Assembly (NCBI RefSeq): GCF_036518555.1
Contig: NZ_DATDMY010000093.1
Span: 1-64,000, forward strand
From: Dokdonella_A sp036518555
Lineage (GTDB): Bacteria > Pseudomonadota > Gammaproteobacteria > Xanthomonadales > Rhodanobacteraceae
Reading direction: 5' to 3'
DNA length: 64,000 nucleotides
The notes under the pieces are model-generated. The model saw only the letters and a program-made list of their open reading frames with translations, made no database searches and was not told where the DNA came from. The position numbers and the translations under genes are program-made. Of the stretch, positions 35,091-43,728 are shown one piece after another. Positions within the stretch are counted from its first letter, which is position 1; the number at the start of each line of letters is the position of its first letter.

Positions 35091-36518
35091 TCAGCCGCGC
35101 AGCACCATGAGGCGGCGCTCGGTCATGTCCTCGATCGCGTAACGGACCCCCTCGCGGCCGAGGCCGGAGCGTTTCACGCCGCCGTACGGCATGTTGTCGA
35201 CGCGGAAGCTCGGCACGTCGTTGACGACCACGCCGCCGACCTCGAGTCGGTCCCACGCGCGCGTCGCGTGCGCGAGCGAATCGGTGAACACGCCCGCCTG
35301 CAAGCCGAAGTCCGAATCGTTGACGCGCGCGAGCGCGTCGTCGAACTCGTCGAACGGAGCGAGCAGGGTGACCGGTCCGAATGCCTCCAGGCGGCTGATC
35401 CTCGCGTCGCGCGGCACGTCCTCGAGCACGGTCGCCTCGAGCCGATTGCGCTCGCGGCCGCCGCCGCAGAGGCGTTTCGCGCCGGCCTGTTCGGCTTCGG
35501 CGATCCAGCCCGCGAGGCGTTCGGCCGAGGCCTCGTCGATGAGTGGGCCGAGGACAGTGTCGCGCTCGCGTGGATCGCCGGCCTTGAGTGCGCTCGTCGC
35601 CGCGACGAAGCGCGAGCGCAGCTCGGCGTAGATCGAGCGATGCGCATAGATGCGCTGCACCTTGATGCAACTCTGGCCCGACTGGTAGTAGCTGCCGAAG
35701 ACGAGACGATCGACGACATGGTCGAGGCGGTCGCGCTGGTCGGCGTCGACGATGCAGGCCGCGTTGCCGCCGAGTTCGAGCACGACCTTCTTGCGCCCGG
35801 CCTTCGCCTTGAGCTCCCAGCCGACCTGGCCGCCCGTGAATGAAAGCAGCTTGAGGCGCTCGTCGCTGACAAATGCGCTCGCATCCTCGATCCTGCACGG
35901 TAGCACCGAAAATGCGCCCTTCGGCAGCTCCGTCTCTGCAAGCACTTCGCCGATGATGAGCGCGCCGATCGGCGTCTTCTCCGATGGCTTGAGCACGAAT
36001 GGACAGCCCGCCGCGATCGCCGGCGCGACCTTGTGCGCGACGAGGTTGAGCGGGAAGTTGAACGGCGTGATGAACGAGCAGGCGCCGATCGGCACGCGCT
36101 GCACGAAACCGCGATAGCCGTCGGCACGCTTAGATATCTCGAGGTTGAGCACGTCGCCGTCGATCCGAACGGCTTCCTCGGCGGCCACGCGGAACGTGTC
36201 GACGAGGCGCGTGACTTCGCCTTCCGCGTCCTTGATCGGCTTGCCGGCCTCGATGCAGAGCGCGAAGGCGAGTTCGTCCCGGCGCTCGCGAAAGCGTGCC
36301 ACGCACTGCTCGAGCACGGCCTGGCGGGCGTACGGCGGGAACGCGCGCATCGCGGGTTCGGCCGCAGCGGCTGCGGCGATCGCGCGTTCGATCATCGCCG
36401 CGTCGGCGAGTGCGACGCGCGCCGCGACGTCGCCCGAATATTTGTCGCGCACCTCGAGCGCCTCGTTCGGCTGTATGGCCTCGCCGGCGAGATAACAGGG
36501 GAAGCGGCTCTGCAGCAT
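35091..36518 (-). CDS. NAD(P)-dependent aldehyde dehydrogenase
   Basis: A 475-residue ALDH-superfamily enzyme oxidising an aldehyde to the acid. FITPFNFPLNLVAHKVAPA and FVLKPSEKTP bind the cofactor; the general-base Glu is in VLELGGNAAC and the nucleophilic Cys in GQSCIKVQRI. The overall look is near the non-phosphorylating glyceraldehyde-3-phosphate and phosphonoacetaldehyde branch rather than betaine aldehyde enzymes. CGGAG lies eight bases before the ATG. Upstream at 36540-36556 is a site resembling the TetR operator, so the nearby TetR protein may control it. Substrate unknown. Confidence 0.9.
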   Translation of the reverse strand: MLQSRFPCYLAGEAIQPNEALEVRDKYSGDVAARVALADAAMIERAIAAAAAAEPAMRAFPPYARQAVLEQCVARFRERRDELAFALCIEAGKPIKDAEGEVTRLVDTFRVAAEEAVRIDGDVLNLEISKRADGYRGFVQRVPIGACSFITPFNFPLNLVAHKVAPAIAAGCPFVLKPSEKTPIGALIIGEVLAETELPKGAFSVLPCRIEDASAFVSDERLKLLSFTGGQVGWELKAKAGRKKVVLELGGNAACIVDADQRDRLDHVVDRLVFGSYYQSGQSCIKVQRIYAHRSIYAELRSRFVAATSALKAGDPRERDTVLGPLIDEASAERLAGWIAEAEQAGAKRLCGGGRERNRLEATVLEDVPRDARISRLEAFGPVTLLAPFDEFDDALARVNDSDFGLQAGVFTDSLAHATRAWDRLEVGGVVVNDVPSFRVDNMPYGGVKRSGLGREGVRYAIEDMTERRLMVLRG

Positions 36519-36539
36519 GACGTGGCTCCGCGGACAATC

Positions 36540-36556
36540 GTGTGCACACTGTATGG
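36540..36556 (-). promoter_or_regulatory. Putative second TetR site upstream of the aldehyde dehydrogenase
   Basis: Read on the minus strand, CCATACAGTGTGCACAC matches 12 of 17 positions of the TetR palindrome, including an unbroken ATACAGTGTG. It also contains the perfect 10-bp palindrome GTGTGCACAC (36540-36549). It ends 21 bases before the start codon, a position where binding would block transcription. Confidence 0.55.
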
Positions 36557-36646
36557 GAACGCGCTGAACAGCGGCAGCATCGCCCGATCCAATCCGACGA
36601 TGGCGGCGTCAAGCGCAACGGTGCCGAGCCCGGCGCAGCGTGCTGA

Positions 36647-36946
36647 TGGGCTCGCGCCCTGGCGAACGGGGCAGGGGCTTGCGCGGAAATCGACGTATTG
36701 CTCGATGGCGTGCGCGCGGGGCGCGCGGACGCGACCGACCGCCTGTTCGCGATGCCGTAGGGCGATTTCCGCTCGCAGGCCCAGCTGTTGCTTCGCATCG
36801 GGCCGCGCCCGGCCTTGACCGAGCTCGCCATAGAGACCTGGCTGCGGATCTCCGGGCGCATACCGCCACAGCTCGCGGCGATCCGCGCGCGTATCGCGGA
36901 GGTCGCTGCGGCGACCCCGGGTCCCGCCGCGCTCAGCGGTCCTTGA
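36647..36946 (+). pseudogene. Decayed ECF-like sigma factor fragment
   Basis: An open stretch in one frame from 36647 to a stop at 36944-36946, interrupted by one TAG at 36758-36760. It has no start codon and the frame is closed upstream by TGA at 36644. The reading EIDVLLDGVRAGRADATDRL before the TAG, and GDFRSQAQLLLRI and ELAIETWLRIS after it, recall region 2 of ECF-like sigma factors (pattern LL..RAG...A.D.LF, then ..L.HE.WLRL). The -4 region helix-turn-helix is missing. It overlaps the last codons of xseA on the opposite strand. Function is presumably lost. Confidence 0.5.
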
Positions 36947-38288
36947 CCACGACGGCGATCTCGCCGTCGGCGAGGCGTGCCCGCAGCGCGCGGCCGGGCG
37001 GCGCCTGTGCGACGGAGCGCACGAGCTCGCCGCCGTCGGCGGCGAGCAGGATCGCGTAACCGCGTTCGAGGGTCGCGAGTGGACTGACCGCATGCAGCGT
37101 GCGTGCGAGTTCGCCGAGCCGCGCGCGGCGGCGCTCGATTCCGTGCCGTGCGGCGAGGCGAAGCCGTTCGGACAGCGCGTGCGCGTGCTCGTCGCGGCGC
37201 GCGAGGCGTGCGGCAGGATGCTGCGCGGACAGGCGCAGGCGCAGCTGGCGCATTCGCGCGTCGAGTCGCTCGAGCGTGCCGCGACCGCGATCGACCAGCC
37301 GGCGGCGCAGCGCGTGCAGCCGTTCGTCGGCGCGCGCGAGGCGCGCCTGCGGGCGCTGCGCGTTGAGGCGCGCGAACAGATGGTCGACGCGCTGCGCGCG
37401 TGATTCGAGCGCGCGCCGCAGCAGCTGCACCGCGCGCTGCCGCTGCCGATCGAGCGCCCGCGACAGGTCGCGCGCATCCGGCACGAGCAGTTCGGCCGCG
37501 GCGGACGGCGTCGCGGCGCGCAGATCGGCGACGAAGTCGGCGATCGTGAAGTCGACTTCGTGCCCGATCGCGCTCACGACCGGGATCGCACTGGCGCGGA
37601 TCGCGCGCGCGACGCCTTCGTCGTTGAACGCCCACAGGTCTTCGAGCGACCCGCCGCCGCGCGTGAGCAGCAGCACGTCGTGGCGGCGCGCCATCGACGC
37701 GGCCTGCAGCATCGCGACGATCGCGATCGGGGCCTCGCGGCCCTGCACCGGTACGGCCAGCACCTCGACGCTCGCGAGCGGGAAGCGGCGTGCGATCACG
37801 CTGAGCACGTCGCGCACCGCGGCGCCGCTCGCCGACGTGACCACGCCGATGCGACGCGGCAACGGCGGCAGTGCGCGCTTGAGGGTGGTCTCGAACAGCC
37901 CTTCGGCCGCGAGCTTCGCCTTGAGCTGCTCGAATGCGCGCTGCAATGCTCCGTCGCCGGCTTGCTCGAGCGAATCGACGATGAGCTGGAACTCGCCACG
38001 CGCCTCGTACAGGCTCACGCGCACGCGTGCGACGACGTGCATGCCGTCCGCAGGTCGGAAACGCAGCCACGTGCTGCGCGGGCGAAACATCGCGCAGCGC
38101 ACCTGCGCGCCGGCGTCCTTCAGCGTGAAGTAGAGGTGCCCCGAGGCGGGACGCGAGAAGTTCGAGATCTCGCCTTCGACGCGGATCAGCGGCAGCGCGT
38201 CCTCGAGCAGGTCGCGCACGAGCCGCGTCAGCGACGATGGCGTGAACACCTCGTGGCTGGCGCTTCCTGGGGCTGCCGGATCGGACAT
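36933..38288 (-). CDS. xseA: Exodeoxyribonuclease VII large subunit
   Basis: A 451-residue subunit of the nuclease that degrades single-stranded DNA from both ends. The N-terminal OB fold is VFTPSSLTRLVRDLLEDALPLIRVEGEISNF and the catalytic core has RIGVVTSASGAAVRDV, LLTRGGGSLEDLWAFNDE and IPVVSAIGHEVDFTI. A long Arg/Ala-rich coiled segment (about 280-420) precedes the C-terminal domain with LERGYAIL. ATG 38288 is the usual start. The small subunit xseB is not adjacent. Confidence 0.96.
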   Translation of the reverse strand: MSDPAAPGSASHEVFTPSSLTRLVRDLLEDALPLIRVEGEISNFSRPASGHLYFTLKDAGAQVRCAMFRPRSTWLRFRPADGMHVVARVRVSLYEARGEFQLIVDSLEQAGDGALQRAFEQLKAKLAAEGLFETTLKRALPPLPRRIGVVTSASGAAVRDVLSVIARRFPLASVEVLAVPVQGREAPIAIVAMLQAASMARRHDVLLLTRGGGSLEDLWAFNDEGVARAIRASAIPVVSAIGHEVDFTIADFVADLRAATPSAAAELLVPDARDLSRALDRQRQRAVQLLRRALESRAQRVDHLFARLNAQRPQARLARADERLHALRRRLVDRGRGTLERLDARMRQLRLRLSAQHPAARLARRDEHAHALSERLRLAARHGIERRRARLGELARTLHAVSPLATLERGYAILLAADGGELVRSVAQAPPGRALRARLADGEIAVVVKDR

Positions 38289-38352
38289 GGGAGTGCTGCG
38301 CGGACGGCCGGACAGGTTACCGCAAAGCGCGTCCGCGCACGCACGTGTGCGG

Positions 38353-39813
38353 TCAGGTCGGCGAGCGCGTCGCACCGTCCTCGCGCGCCGGCGGTGCCTT
38401 GCGCCGCGCGTCGGCGTAACGGGCGACGAGGGCGACGCCGATCCAGACCGCGAGCGCCGCGAGCGGCCATGCGACGATGCGCGGCCAGAGGAGCGCGAGC
38501 GCTGCCGCGGCGATCAGCGCGATGCCGGCGACGAGCAGCGGCGTGCATTCGGCGGGGCCGAGCACGCGCCGGTTCGTGATCGCCGCGCCGATCGAATTGG
38601 CGATGCGGAGCGCGCCGGCCGCGGCGCGCCCCGAACTGCCGCCGTGGGTGCGCGCGACGTGCCGCGCCTCCTTGCGGAGATGGCGACGCCGCGGCATCTT
38701 CAGCACGATCTCGGTCGCGTGGGCGAGGTCCTCGGTGTACTGTGCCTCCATGCGGCGCGCGAAGGCATCGTCCTCGATCGCGAGGTCGATCTCGCAGTTG
38801 CCGATCCAGCTCGCGAGGTTGAGGTTGCTCGAGCCGACGCGGGCCCAGCGGCCGTCGGCGACCGCGGTCTTCGCGTGCAGCATCGATCCGTTCCATTCGA
38901 ACACGCGGATGCCGGCCTCGAGCAGCGGCCGATAGCCCGCGCGGGACAGCGAGCCGACCGCGGGGATGTCGCTGCTGCCAGGTACGAGCAGGCGCACGTC
39001 CACGCCGTCGCGCGCGGCTGCGATGAGCGCCTGCACGTACGGCGCGACGCCGACGAAGTAGGCGTCGGTGAGCCAGAGGTTGCGACGTGCCATGCCCGCG
39101 ATGAGCTGGTCGAGGCGATACAGGCCGGCCGTGTTCGGCACGGTCGCGACGACGCGCAAGTCGACGTGGCCGCACGGCAGCGCGGGCGGCGCGGCGTCCG
39201 CCGGCAGCGGCGTTCCGAGTTGGCTCCAGACATCGGCGAACGCGTGCGCGAGTTCGGCGACCGCGGGGCCGCGCACCGCGACCGCGGTATCGCGCCATGG
39301 GTCGATGCCGCGAGCGGGATCGCCGAGCCAGGTGCCGCTCACGCAGATACCGCCGACGAATCCGACCGTCTGGTCGACGACGAGCAGCTTGCGGTGGTCG
39401 CGCGAAAGCCAGCCGAACGGGCTCGCGAGGCGCGGCGGATTGTAGGCGCGCACGTCGCCTCCGGCGGCGAGGAGCGGTGCCCAGAAGCGCGAGCGGGACT
39501 GGCCGAGGCAACCGAGCCAGTCGCGCACGACGCATACGCGCACGCCGGCGGCGGCGCGCTCGGCGAGCGCCTCGATGAACTCGCGGCCGAGCGCATCGTC
39601 GCGGAAAATGTAATTCTCGAACAGGATCGTGCCGGTCGCGGCACGGATCGCAGCGAGCCAGGCATCGTAGGCGGCGCGCGCATCGATGAGCAGCTCGACG
39701 TCGTTCCCCGCAAGCAGCGGTGCGCCGGCGGCGCGGCTGAACGATTGCTCGGCGAGCAGCCGCAGCGTCGACGAGCGGGTCGGCGGCGCGGTGGGGGGAG
39801 CGGACGCGGGCAT
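38353..39813 (-). CDS. Cardiolipin synthase-like phospholipase D protein
   Basis: A 486-residue enzyme with two HKD motifs: DHRKLLVVD near 149 and LHAKTAVAD near 315, the latter followed by GSSNLNLASW. These make a phosphatidyl transferase or phospholipase of the PLD superfamily. Residues ILFENYIFRDDALGREF lie upstream as in cardiolipin synthases. Unusually the hydrophobic helices (about 425-470) are at the C-terminus rather than the N-terminus, so the catalytic part would be anchored by its tail. Its substrate is probably phosphatidylglycerol but this is inferred. Confidence 0.85.
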   Translation of the reverse strand: MPASAPPTAPPTRSSTLRLLAEQSFSRAAGAPLLAGNDVELLIDARAAYDAWLAAIRAATGTILFENYIFRDDALGREFIEALAERAAAGVRVCVVRDWLGCLGQSRSRFWAPLLAAGGDVRAYNPPRLASPFGWLSRDHRKLLVVDQTVGFVGGICVSGTWLGDPARGIDPWRDTAVAVRGPAVAELAHAFADVWSQLGTPLPADAAPPALPCGHVDLRVVATVPNTAGLYRLDQLIAGMARRNLWLTDAYFVGVAPYVQALIAAARDGVDVRLLVPGSSDIPAVGSLSRAGYRPLLEAGIRVFEWNGSMLHAKTAVADGRWARVGSSNLNLASWIGNCEIDLAIEDDAFARRMEAQYTEDLAHATEIVLKMPRRRHLRKEARHVARTHGGSSGRAAAGALRIANSIGAAITNRRVLGPAECTPLLVAGIALIAAAALALLWPRIVAWPLAALAVWIGVALVARYADARRKAPPAREDGATRSPT

Positions 39814-39906
39814 GGCGGCGAGTGTAGCCGCTGATGCGCGCGAGCGGCGGTCGATGGCGCGCTCCTTGCACTCCCTGTTCAGGGCGCAGTACAAGGATAC
39901 CCGCGC

Positions 39907-41577
39907 ATGAACGACGCCTACCGCAGCCTCATCGCCCCGCTCCCGCCGGCCTCCGGCGGCTCGTTCGCGCACGACGCGCGCGCCCTGCACGCGTGGATCG
40001 ACGCGCTGCCGATGGCCAACTTCCCGATCGCAGCGCGGCGCATGCTCGATGGCCTGCAGGCGTTCAACCGCACGCGCAGCGATGGCACGCGGCGGCTCGA
40101 CGCGCTGGAAGCGCTGCGCGGCGCGGTCGCTCAGCTCGCCACGGCGGCCGACAAGCAGATCGTCGGATCGAGCTTTCCGCTCCCCGCGCAGAAGCGTGAG
40201 CTCGGCGAGCTCGCGCTCGGGTTCCAGAGCGAACTCGCGCTCGGCTACCGGCTCGCGCTCGCCGAGGCCTGCGCGCCGGCGGGGTCGGTGCCGTTCCTGC
40301 GTGGCAAGCAGGTCGCGCTGGCCGCGACGCGCGCGCTGCAGCACGGCGGCGAATGGCTCAACAAGGCGTGCCTGCTGTACCGCACGCCGCCCGCGGGCGC
40401 GTGGCAGGCGCTGCACGACGTGTATCGATACATCGCGTCGCTTCGCCTCGCCGATCGCGCCATCGAGGACGTCAACGGCAGCATCGACGCCCGCACCGCG
40501 TACGTGCAGGCACTGCTCATCGCGCTCGCCAACCCGTACCGCTACACGCAACGGGAACAGGGCGAGCTGGTCGCGCTCGCGCGCGTGCTCGCACCGCTCG
40601 CGCAGTTGAGCGAACGCGGCAGCGACGGCGCCGTCGTCGTGCGCACGCAGATCGATCGTGGGCCGGGTTACCTGCCCGAGGAGAGCGCCGAGCCGGCGCC
40701 GGACGGGCTCTCGTTGCACCTCGCGGCGATGCTCGCGTCCGTCGATGAGCAGCTCGCCGCGGTCGAAGGCGCCCGCAGCGTGGCCCTCCGCGGCCGCGGA
40801 GGGCCCGCGCAGACGATCGACGCGCCGCTCGCGCGTCGTTTCCTCGCCGGATGGAGTGCGCACGGCGAGCGCAATCATGCGCGCGTCGGCGGCGGGCACC
40901 TGCTCGACACCGTGATCGGGCTGCACGACCTGCACGCGACGCTCGCCGGCGGCGAGGACTTCGAAACCTTCATGCAGCACGTGCGGGGCCAGGTGATCAG
41001 CCTCGCCGATCTCGACTACGGCGCCGCGTGGGCGAAGCGAGCCGGCGGCGGCATGCGCACCGTGAGATTCCCCGCGCGCGTGGTCGACCAGGGCCTGGGC
41101 GGCTACCGCTTGCTGTGGGAGCGCGGCAGCGGCGGCGAGAGCGTGCGCGCGCGCGTCGCCGAACTGGTCGGACTGTCCCTGCCTGCCGGCCCCGACGGCG
41201 AGCGCGGCGACTGGATGGTCGGTGTCATCCGCTGGATCCGCATCGACGACGACGGCCGCGTCGACGCCGGCGTCGAGCTGCTCGCTCGGCGGGCGCTGCC
41301 GGTCGGGCTCCGCCCTGTCGACGACGGTCGCCGGCCGCCCGTCCGCGGCGTCCTGCTCGCTCCGCTGAATGCGGGGGCGCTGAATCCCGAGCCCGGAATC
41401 GACTACGATGCGCTGCTGGCATCGACCGAGATCGATCGCGGCGTGCGCGAACTGGAACTGACCGCGCCGCCTGACCTGATCGGGCCGCCGATGCCCGCAC
41501 GCAGCGCTCGGCTGGGCAACCTCCGCGTGCTTGAAGCGACCGGTATCTATCAGCATTTTGGGCTGTCCCAGCACTGA
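39907..41577 (+). CDS. Uncharacterised protein with PilZ-like C-terminal domain
   Basis: A 556-residue cytoplasmic protein without membrane helices. The N-terminal 330 residues are mostly helical, with DALPMANFPIAARRMLDGLQAFNR near residue 35. The C-terminal part (about 370-500) shows a beta pattern like PilZ: VVDQGLGGYRLLWE, ELVGLSL, then GDWMVGVIRWIRIDDDGRVDAG. The RxxxR and D-x-S-x-x-G marks needed for c-di-GMP binding are incomplete (Asp-Gln-Gly-Leu-Gly-Gly), so nucleotide binding is uncertain. AAGGAT lies before the ATG. Forty-two bases separate it from ispG, suggesting a shared transcript. Confidence 0.72.
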   Translation: MNDAYRSLIAPLPPASGGSFAHDARALHAWIDALPMANFPIAARRMLDGLQAFNRTRSDGTRRLDALEALRGAVAQLATAADKQIVGSSFPLPAQKRELGELALGFQSELALGYRLALAEACAPAGSVPFLRGKQVALAATRALQHGGEWLNKACLLYRTPPAGAWQALHDVYRYIASLRLADRAIEDVNGSIDARTAYVQALLIALANPYRYTQREQGELVALARVLAPLAQLSERGSDGAVVVRTQIDRGPGYLPEESAEPAPDGLSLHLAAMLASVDEQLAAVEGARSVALRGRGGPAQTIDAPLARRFLAGWSAHGERNHARVGGGHLLDTVIGLHDLHATLAGGEDFETFMQHVRGQVISLADLDYGAAWAKRAGGGMRTVRFPARVVDQGLGGYRLLWERGSGGESVRARVAELVGLSLPAGPDGERGDWMVGVIRWIRIDDDGRVDAGVELLARRALPVGLRPVDDGRRPPVRGVLLAPLNAGALNPEPGIDYDALLASTEIDRGVRELELTAPPDLIGPPMPARSARLGNLRVLEATGIYQHFGLSQH

Positions 41578-41619
41578 CCGCGGCGCGGCGGTGCGGCGCC
41601 GCCCCGGAGTCAGCACCGC

Positions 41620-42870
41620 ATGAGTTCCAGCGCCAATCCGGACGTCGCGCCGTCGCGACGCGCGAGCGTACCCGTCCCGGTGCGCTCGGTCGTCGTCGGT
41701 GGCCGTGCGCCGATCGTCGTCCAGTCGATGACGAATACCGACACGGCCGACGTGGCCTCGACCACGCGACAGGTCGCCGAGCTCGCGCGTGCGGGTTCCG
41801 AACTCGTGCGCATCACCGTGAACACGCCGGAAGCCGCCGCCGCAGTGCCGCGCATCCGCGAGCGGCTCGACATGATCGGTGTCGGCGTGCCCCTGATCGG
41901 GGACTTCCACTACAACGGCCATCAGTTGCTCGAACGCGAACCGGCGTGCGCCGAGGCGCTCGCCAAGTACCGCGTCAATCCCGGCAACGTCGGATTCGGC
42001 AAGAAGAAGGACACGCAGTTCGCCGCGATCATCGAGGCGGCGTTGCGGTACGGCAAGCCCGTGCGCATCGGCGCGAACTGGGGCTCGCTCGACCAGGCGA
42101 TGGTCGCCGCGCTCATGGACGAGAACCATGCGCGCGCCGAGCCCTGGGACGCGGCGCGCGTCGGTCGCGAAGCGCTGATCCGTTCGGCGCTCGACTCCGC
42201 CGCGCGCGCGGAGGAACTCGGCCTCGCGCGCGAGCGCATCATCCTGTCGTGCAAGGTCTCGGGCGTGCAGGAACTCATCGCCGTCTATCGCGACCTCGCC
42301 GCCCGCTGCGACTACGCACTGCACCTCGGGCTCACCGAGGCGGGCATGGGATCGAAGGGCATCGTCGCGTCGAGCGCCGCGCTCGCGGTGCTGCTGCAGG
42401 AAGGCATCGGCGACACCATCCGCATCTCGCTCACGCCGGAGCCCGGCGAGTCGCGCACGCGCGAAGTGATCGTCGCGCAGGAGCTGCTGCAGACGATGGG
42501 CCTGCGCGCATTCACGCCGCTCGTCACGGCGTGCCCCGGTTGCGGTCGCACGACGAGCACCTTGTTCCAGGAACTGGCCAAGGCCGTGCAGGACCACGTG
42601 CGCGCGAAGATGCCCGAGTGGCGCCTCAAGTACGACGGCGTCGAGAACCTCACGCTCGCGGTGATGGGGTGTGTCGTCAACGGGCCCGGCGAGTCCAAGC
42701 ACGCCGACATCGGCATCTCGCTGCCCGGCACGGGCGAAGCGCCCGCGGCGCCGGTGTTCATCGACGGCGCGAAGGCGATGACGCTGCGCGGCGAGAACAT
42801 CGCGCAGGAGTTCGTCGGCATCGTCGAGGACTACGTCGCCCGCCGTTACGCCTCGCGGGCGCATGGGTGA
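41620..42870 (+). CDS. ispG: 4-hydroxy-3-methylbut-2-enyl diphosphate synthase (flavodoxin)
   Basis: A 416-residue [4Fe-4S] enzyme of the MEP isoprenoid pathway converting MEcPP to HMBPP. Visible are PIVVQSMTNTDTADV near the N-terminus, RVNPGNVGFGKKKD, VRIGANWGSLD, the first two cluster cysteines in TACPGCGRTTS and the third in MGCVVNGPGESKHADIGIS. Normal bacterial length. It overlaps the PAP2 gene start by eight bases, so both are co-translated. Confidence 0.97.
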   Translation: MSSSANPDVAPSRRASVPVPVRSVVVGGRAPIVVQSMTNTDTADVASTTRQVAELARAGSELVRITVNTPEAAAAVPRIRERLDMIGVGVPLIGDFHYNGHQLLEREPACAEALAKYRVNPGNVGFGKKKDTQFAAIIEAALRYGKPVRIGANWGSLDQAMVAALMDENHARAEPWDAARVGREALIRSALDSAARAEELGLARERIILSCKVSGVQELIAVYRDLAARCDYALHLGLTEAGMGSKGIVASSAALAVLLQEGIGDTIRISLTPEPGESRTREVIVAQELLQTMGLRAFTPLVTACPGCGRTTSTLFQELAKAVQDHVRAKMPEWRLKYDGVENLTLAVMGCVVNGPGESKHADIGISLPGTGEAPAAPVFIDGAKAMTLRGENIAQEFVGIVEDYVARRYASRAHG

Positions 42871-43576
42871 CGCGGTCGACACCGTCCGCGCGGACGCGCG
42901 CTTCGGCGTCGCGTTCCTGCATCGGCACGGCCTGTCGCTGCTGCTCGTGTTCCTCGGCGTGCTGGCTCCGCTCGCGGCGTTCGGTGCGCTCGCGCACGAA
43001 CTCCGCGAAGGCGGAGGGTTCTTCTTCGATATCCCGCTGCTCGAAGCCGCGCACGCGCTCGAGCATGCCGGCTTCGATCGCTTCTTCGTCGTGATCGCCG
43101 CGCTCGGCTACCAGTGGGGCGTGGTGCCGCTCGACGCCGCCCTCGTCGTCGCGCTCGGCTGGCGCCGGCGCATGCGCGAGGGCTTGTTCGCCGGCATCGC
43201 GATCATCGGTTCGGCCCTGCTCAACCTCGGTGCGAAACCGCTCTTCGCGCGCGACCGGCCGAGCCTCTGGGCGTCCATCGCGCCCGAGGGCAACTACAGC
43301 TTTCCGAGCGGGCACGCGATGGGCTCGATGACGCTCGCCTGCGTGCTCGTGCTGCTGTGCTGGTGGACGCGATGGCGCTGGCCGGCGCTCGCCGGGGCGA
43401 TCGTGTTCGTCGCGCTCGTCGGCGCGTCGCGCGTCTATCTCGGCGTGCACTTTCCGTCGGACATCCTCGCAGGGTGGGCGGCGGCGATCGCATGGACGTA
43501 CGCGGTCTACGGAACGGTGTTTCGCGCGCGGATCAGGCCGTGGGGTGGGGCGGGAGCGCGCAGGGCCGGCGCGTGA
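42863..43576 (+). CDS. PAP2-family membrane phosphatase
   Basis: A 237-residue integral membrane acid phosphatase. The three catalytic motifs are present: KPLFARDRP, SFPSGHAMGS and SRVYLGVHFPSDILAGW. About six helices. Members dephosphorylate phosphatidic acid, PGP or undecaprenyl diphosphate in the outer leaflet. Coupling to ispG favours a polyprenyl-lipid role, though this is inferred from position only. Start at 42863 lies inside the ispG 3' end. Confidence 0.9.
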   Translation: MGDAVDTVRADARFGVAFLHRHGLSLLLVFLGVLAPLAAFGALAHELREGGGFFFDIPLLEAAHALEHAGFDRFFVVIAALGYQWGVVPLDAALVVALGWRRRMREGLFAGIAIIGSALLNLGAKPLFARDRPSLWASIAPEGNYSFPSGHAMGSMTLACVLVLLCWWTRWRWPALAGAIVFVALVGASRVYLGVHFPSDILAGWAAAIAWTYAVYGTVFRARIRPWGGAGARRAGA

Positions 43577-43728
43577 GGAAACCCGCCCGCCGTCCGGGTA
43601 ACGAGGGTGCGCTTCCGCCGCGCTGTCGTTAGTCCGACGGCAGGCAACGGTGATTCGCGACGACCCGGCCGCGTCCGGGCAGGGGAACGACGACCGGAAC
43701 GCACCCTGCGGCGACCTGCGCCGCCCGG

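Noticed and set aside
39814..42882. Upstream extension of the cardiolipin synthase frame to 42882
   Set aside because: Only the part from ATG 39813 has HKD motifs; the rest is antisense of the PilZ-like and ispG genes.
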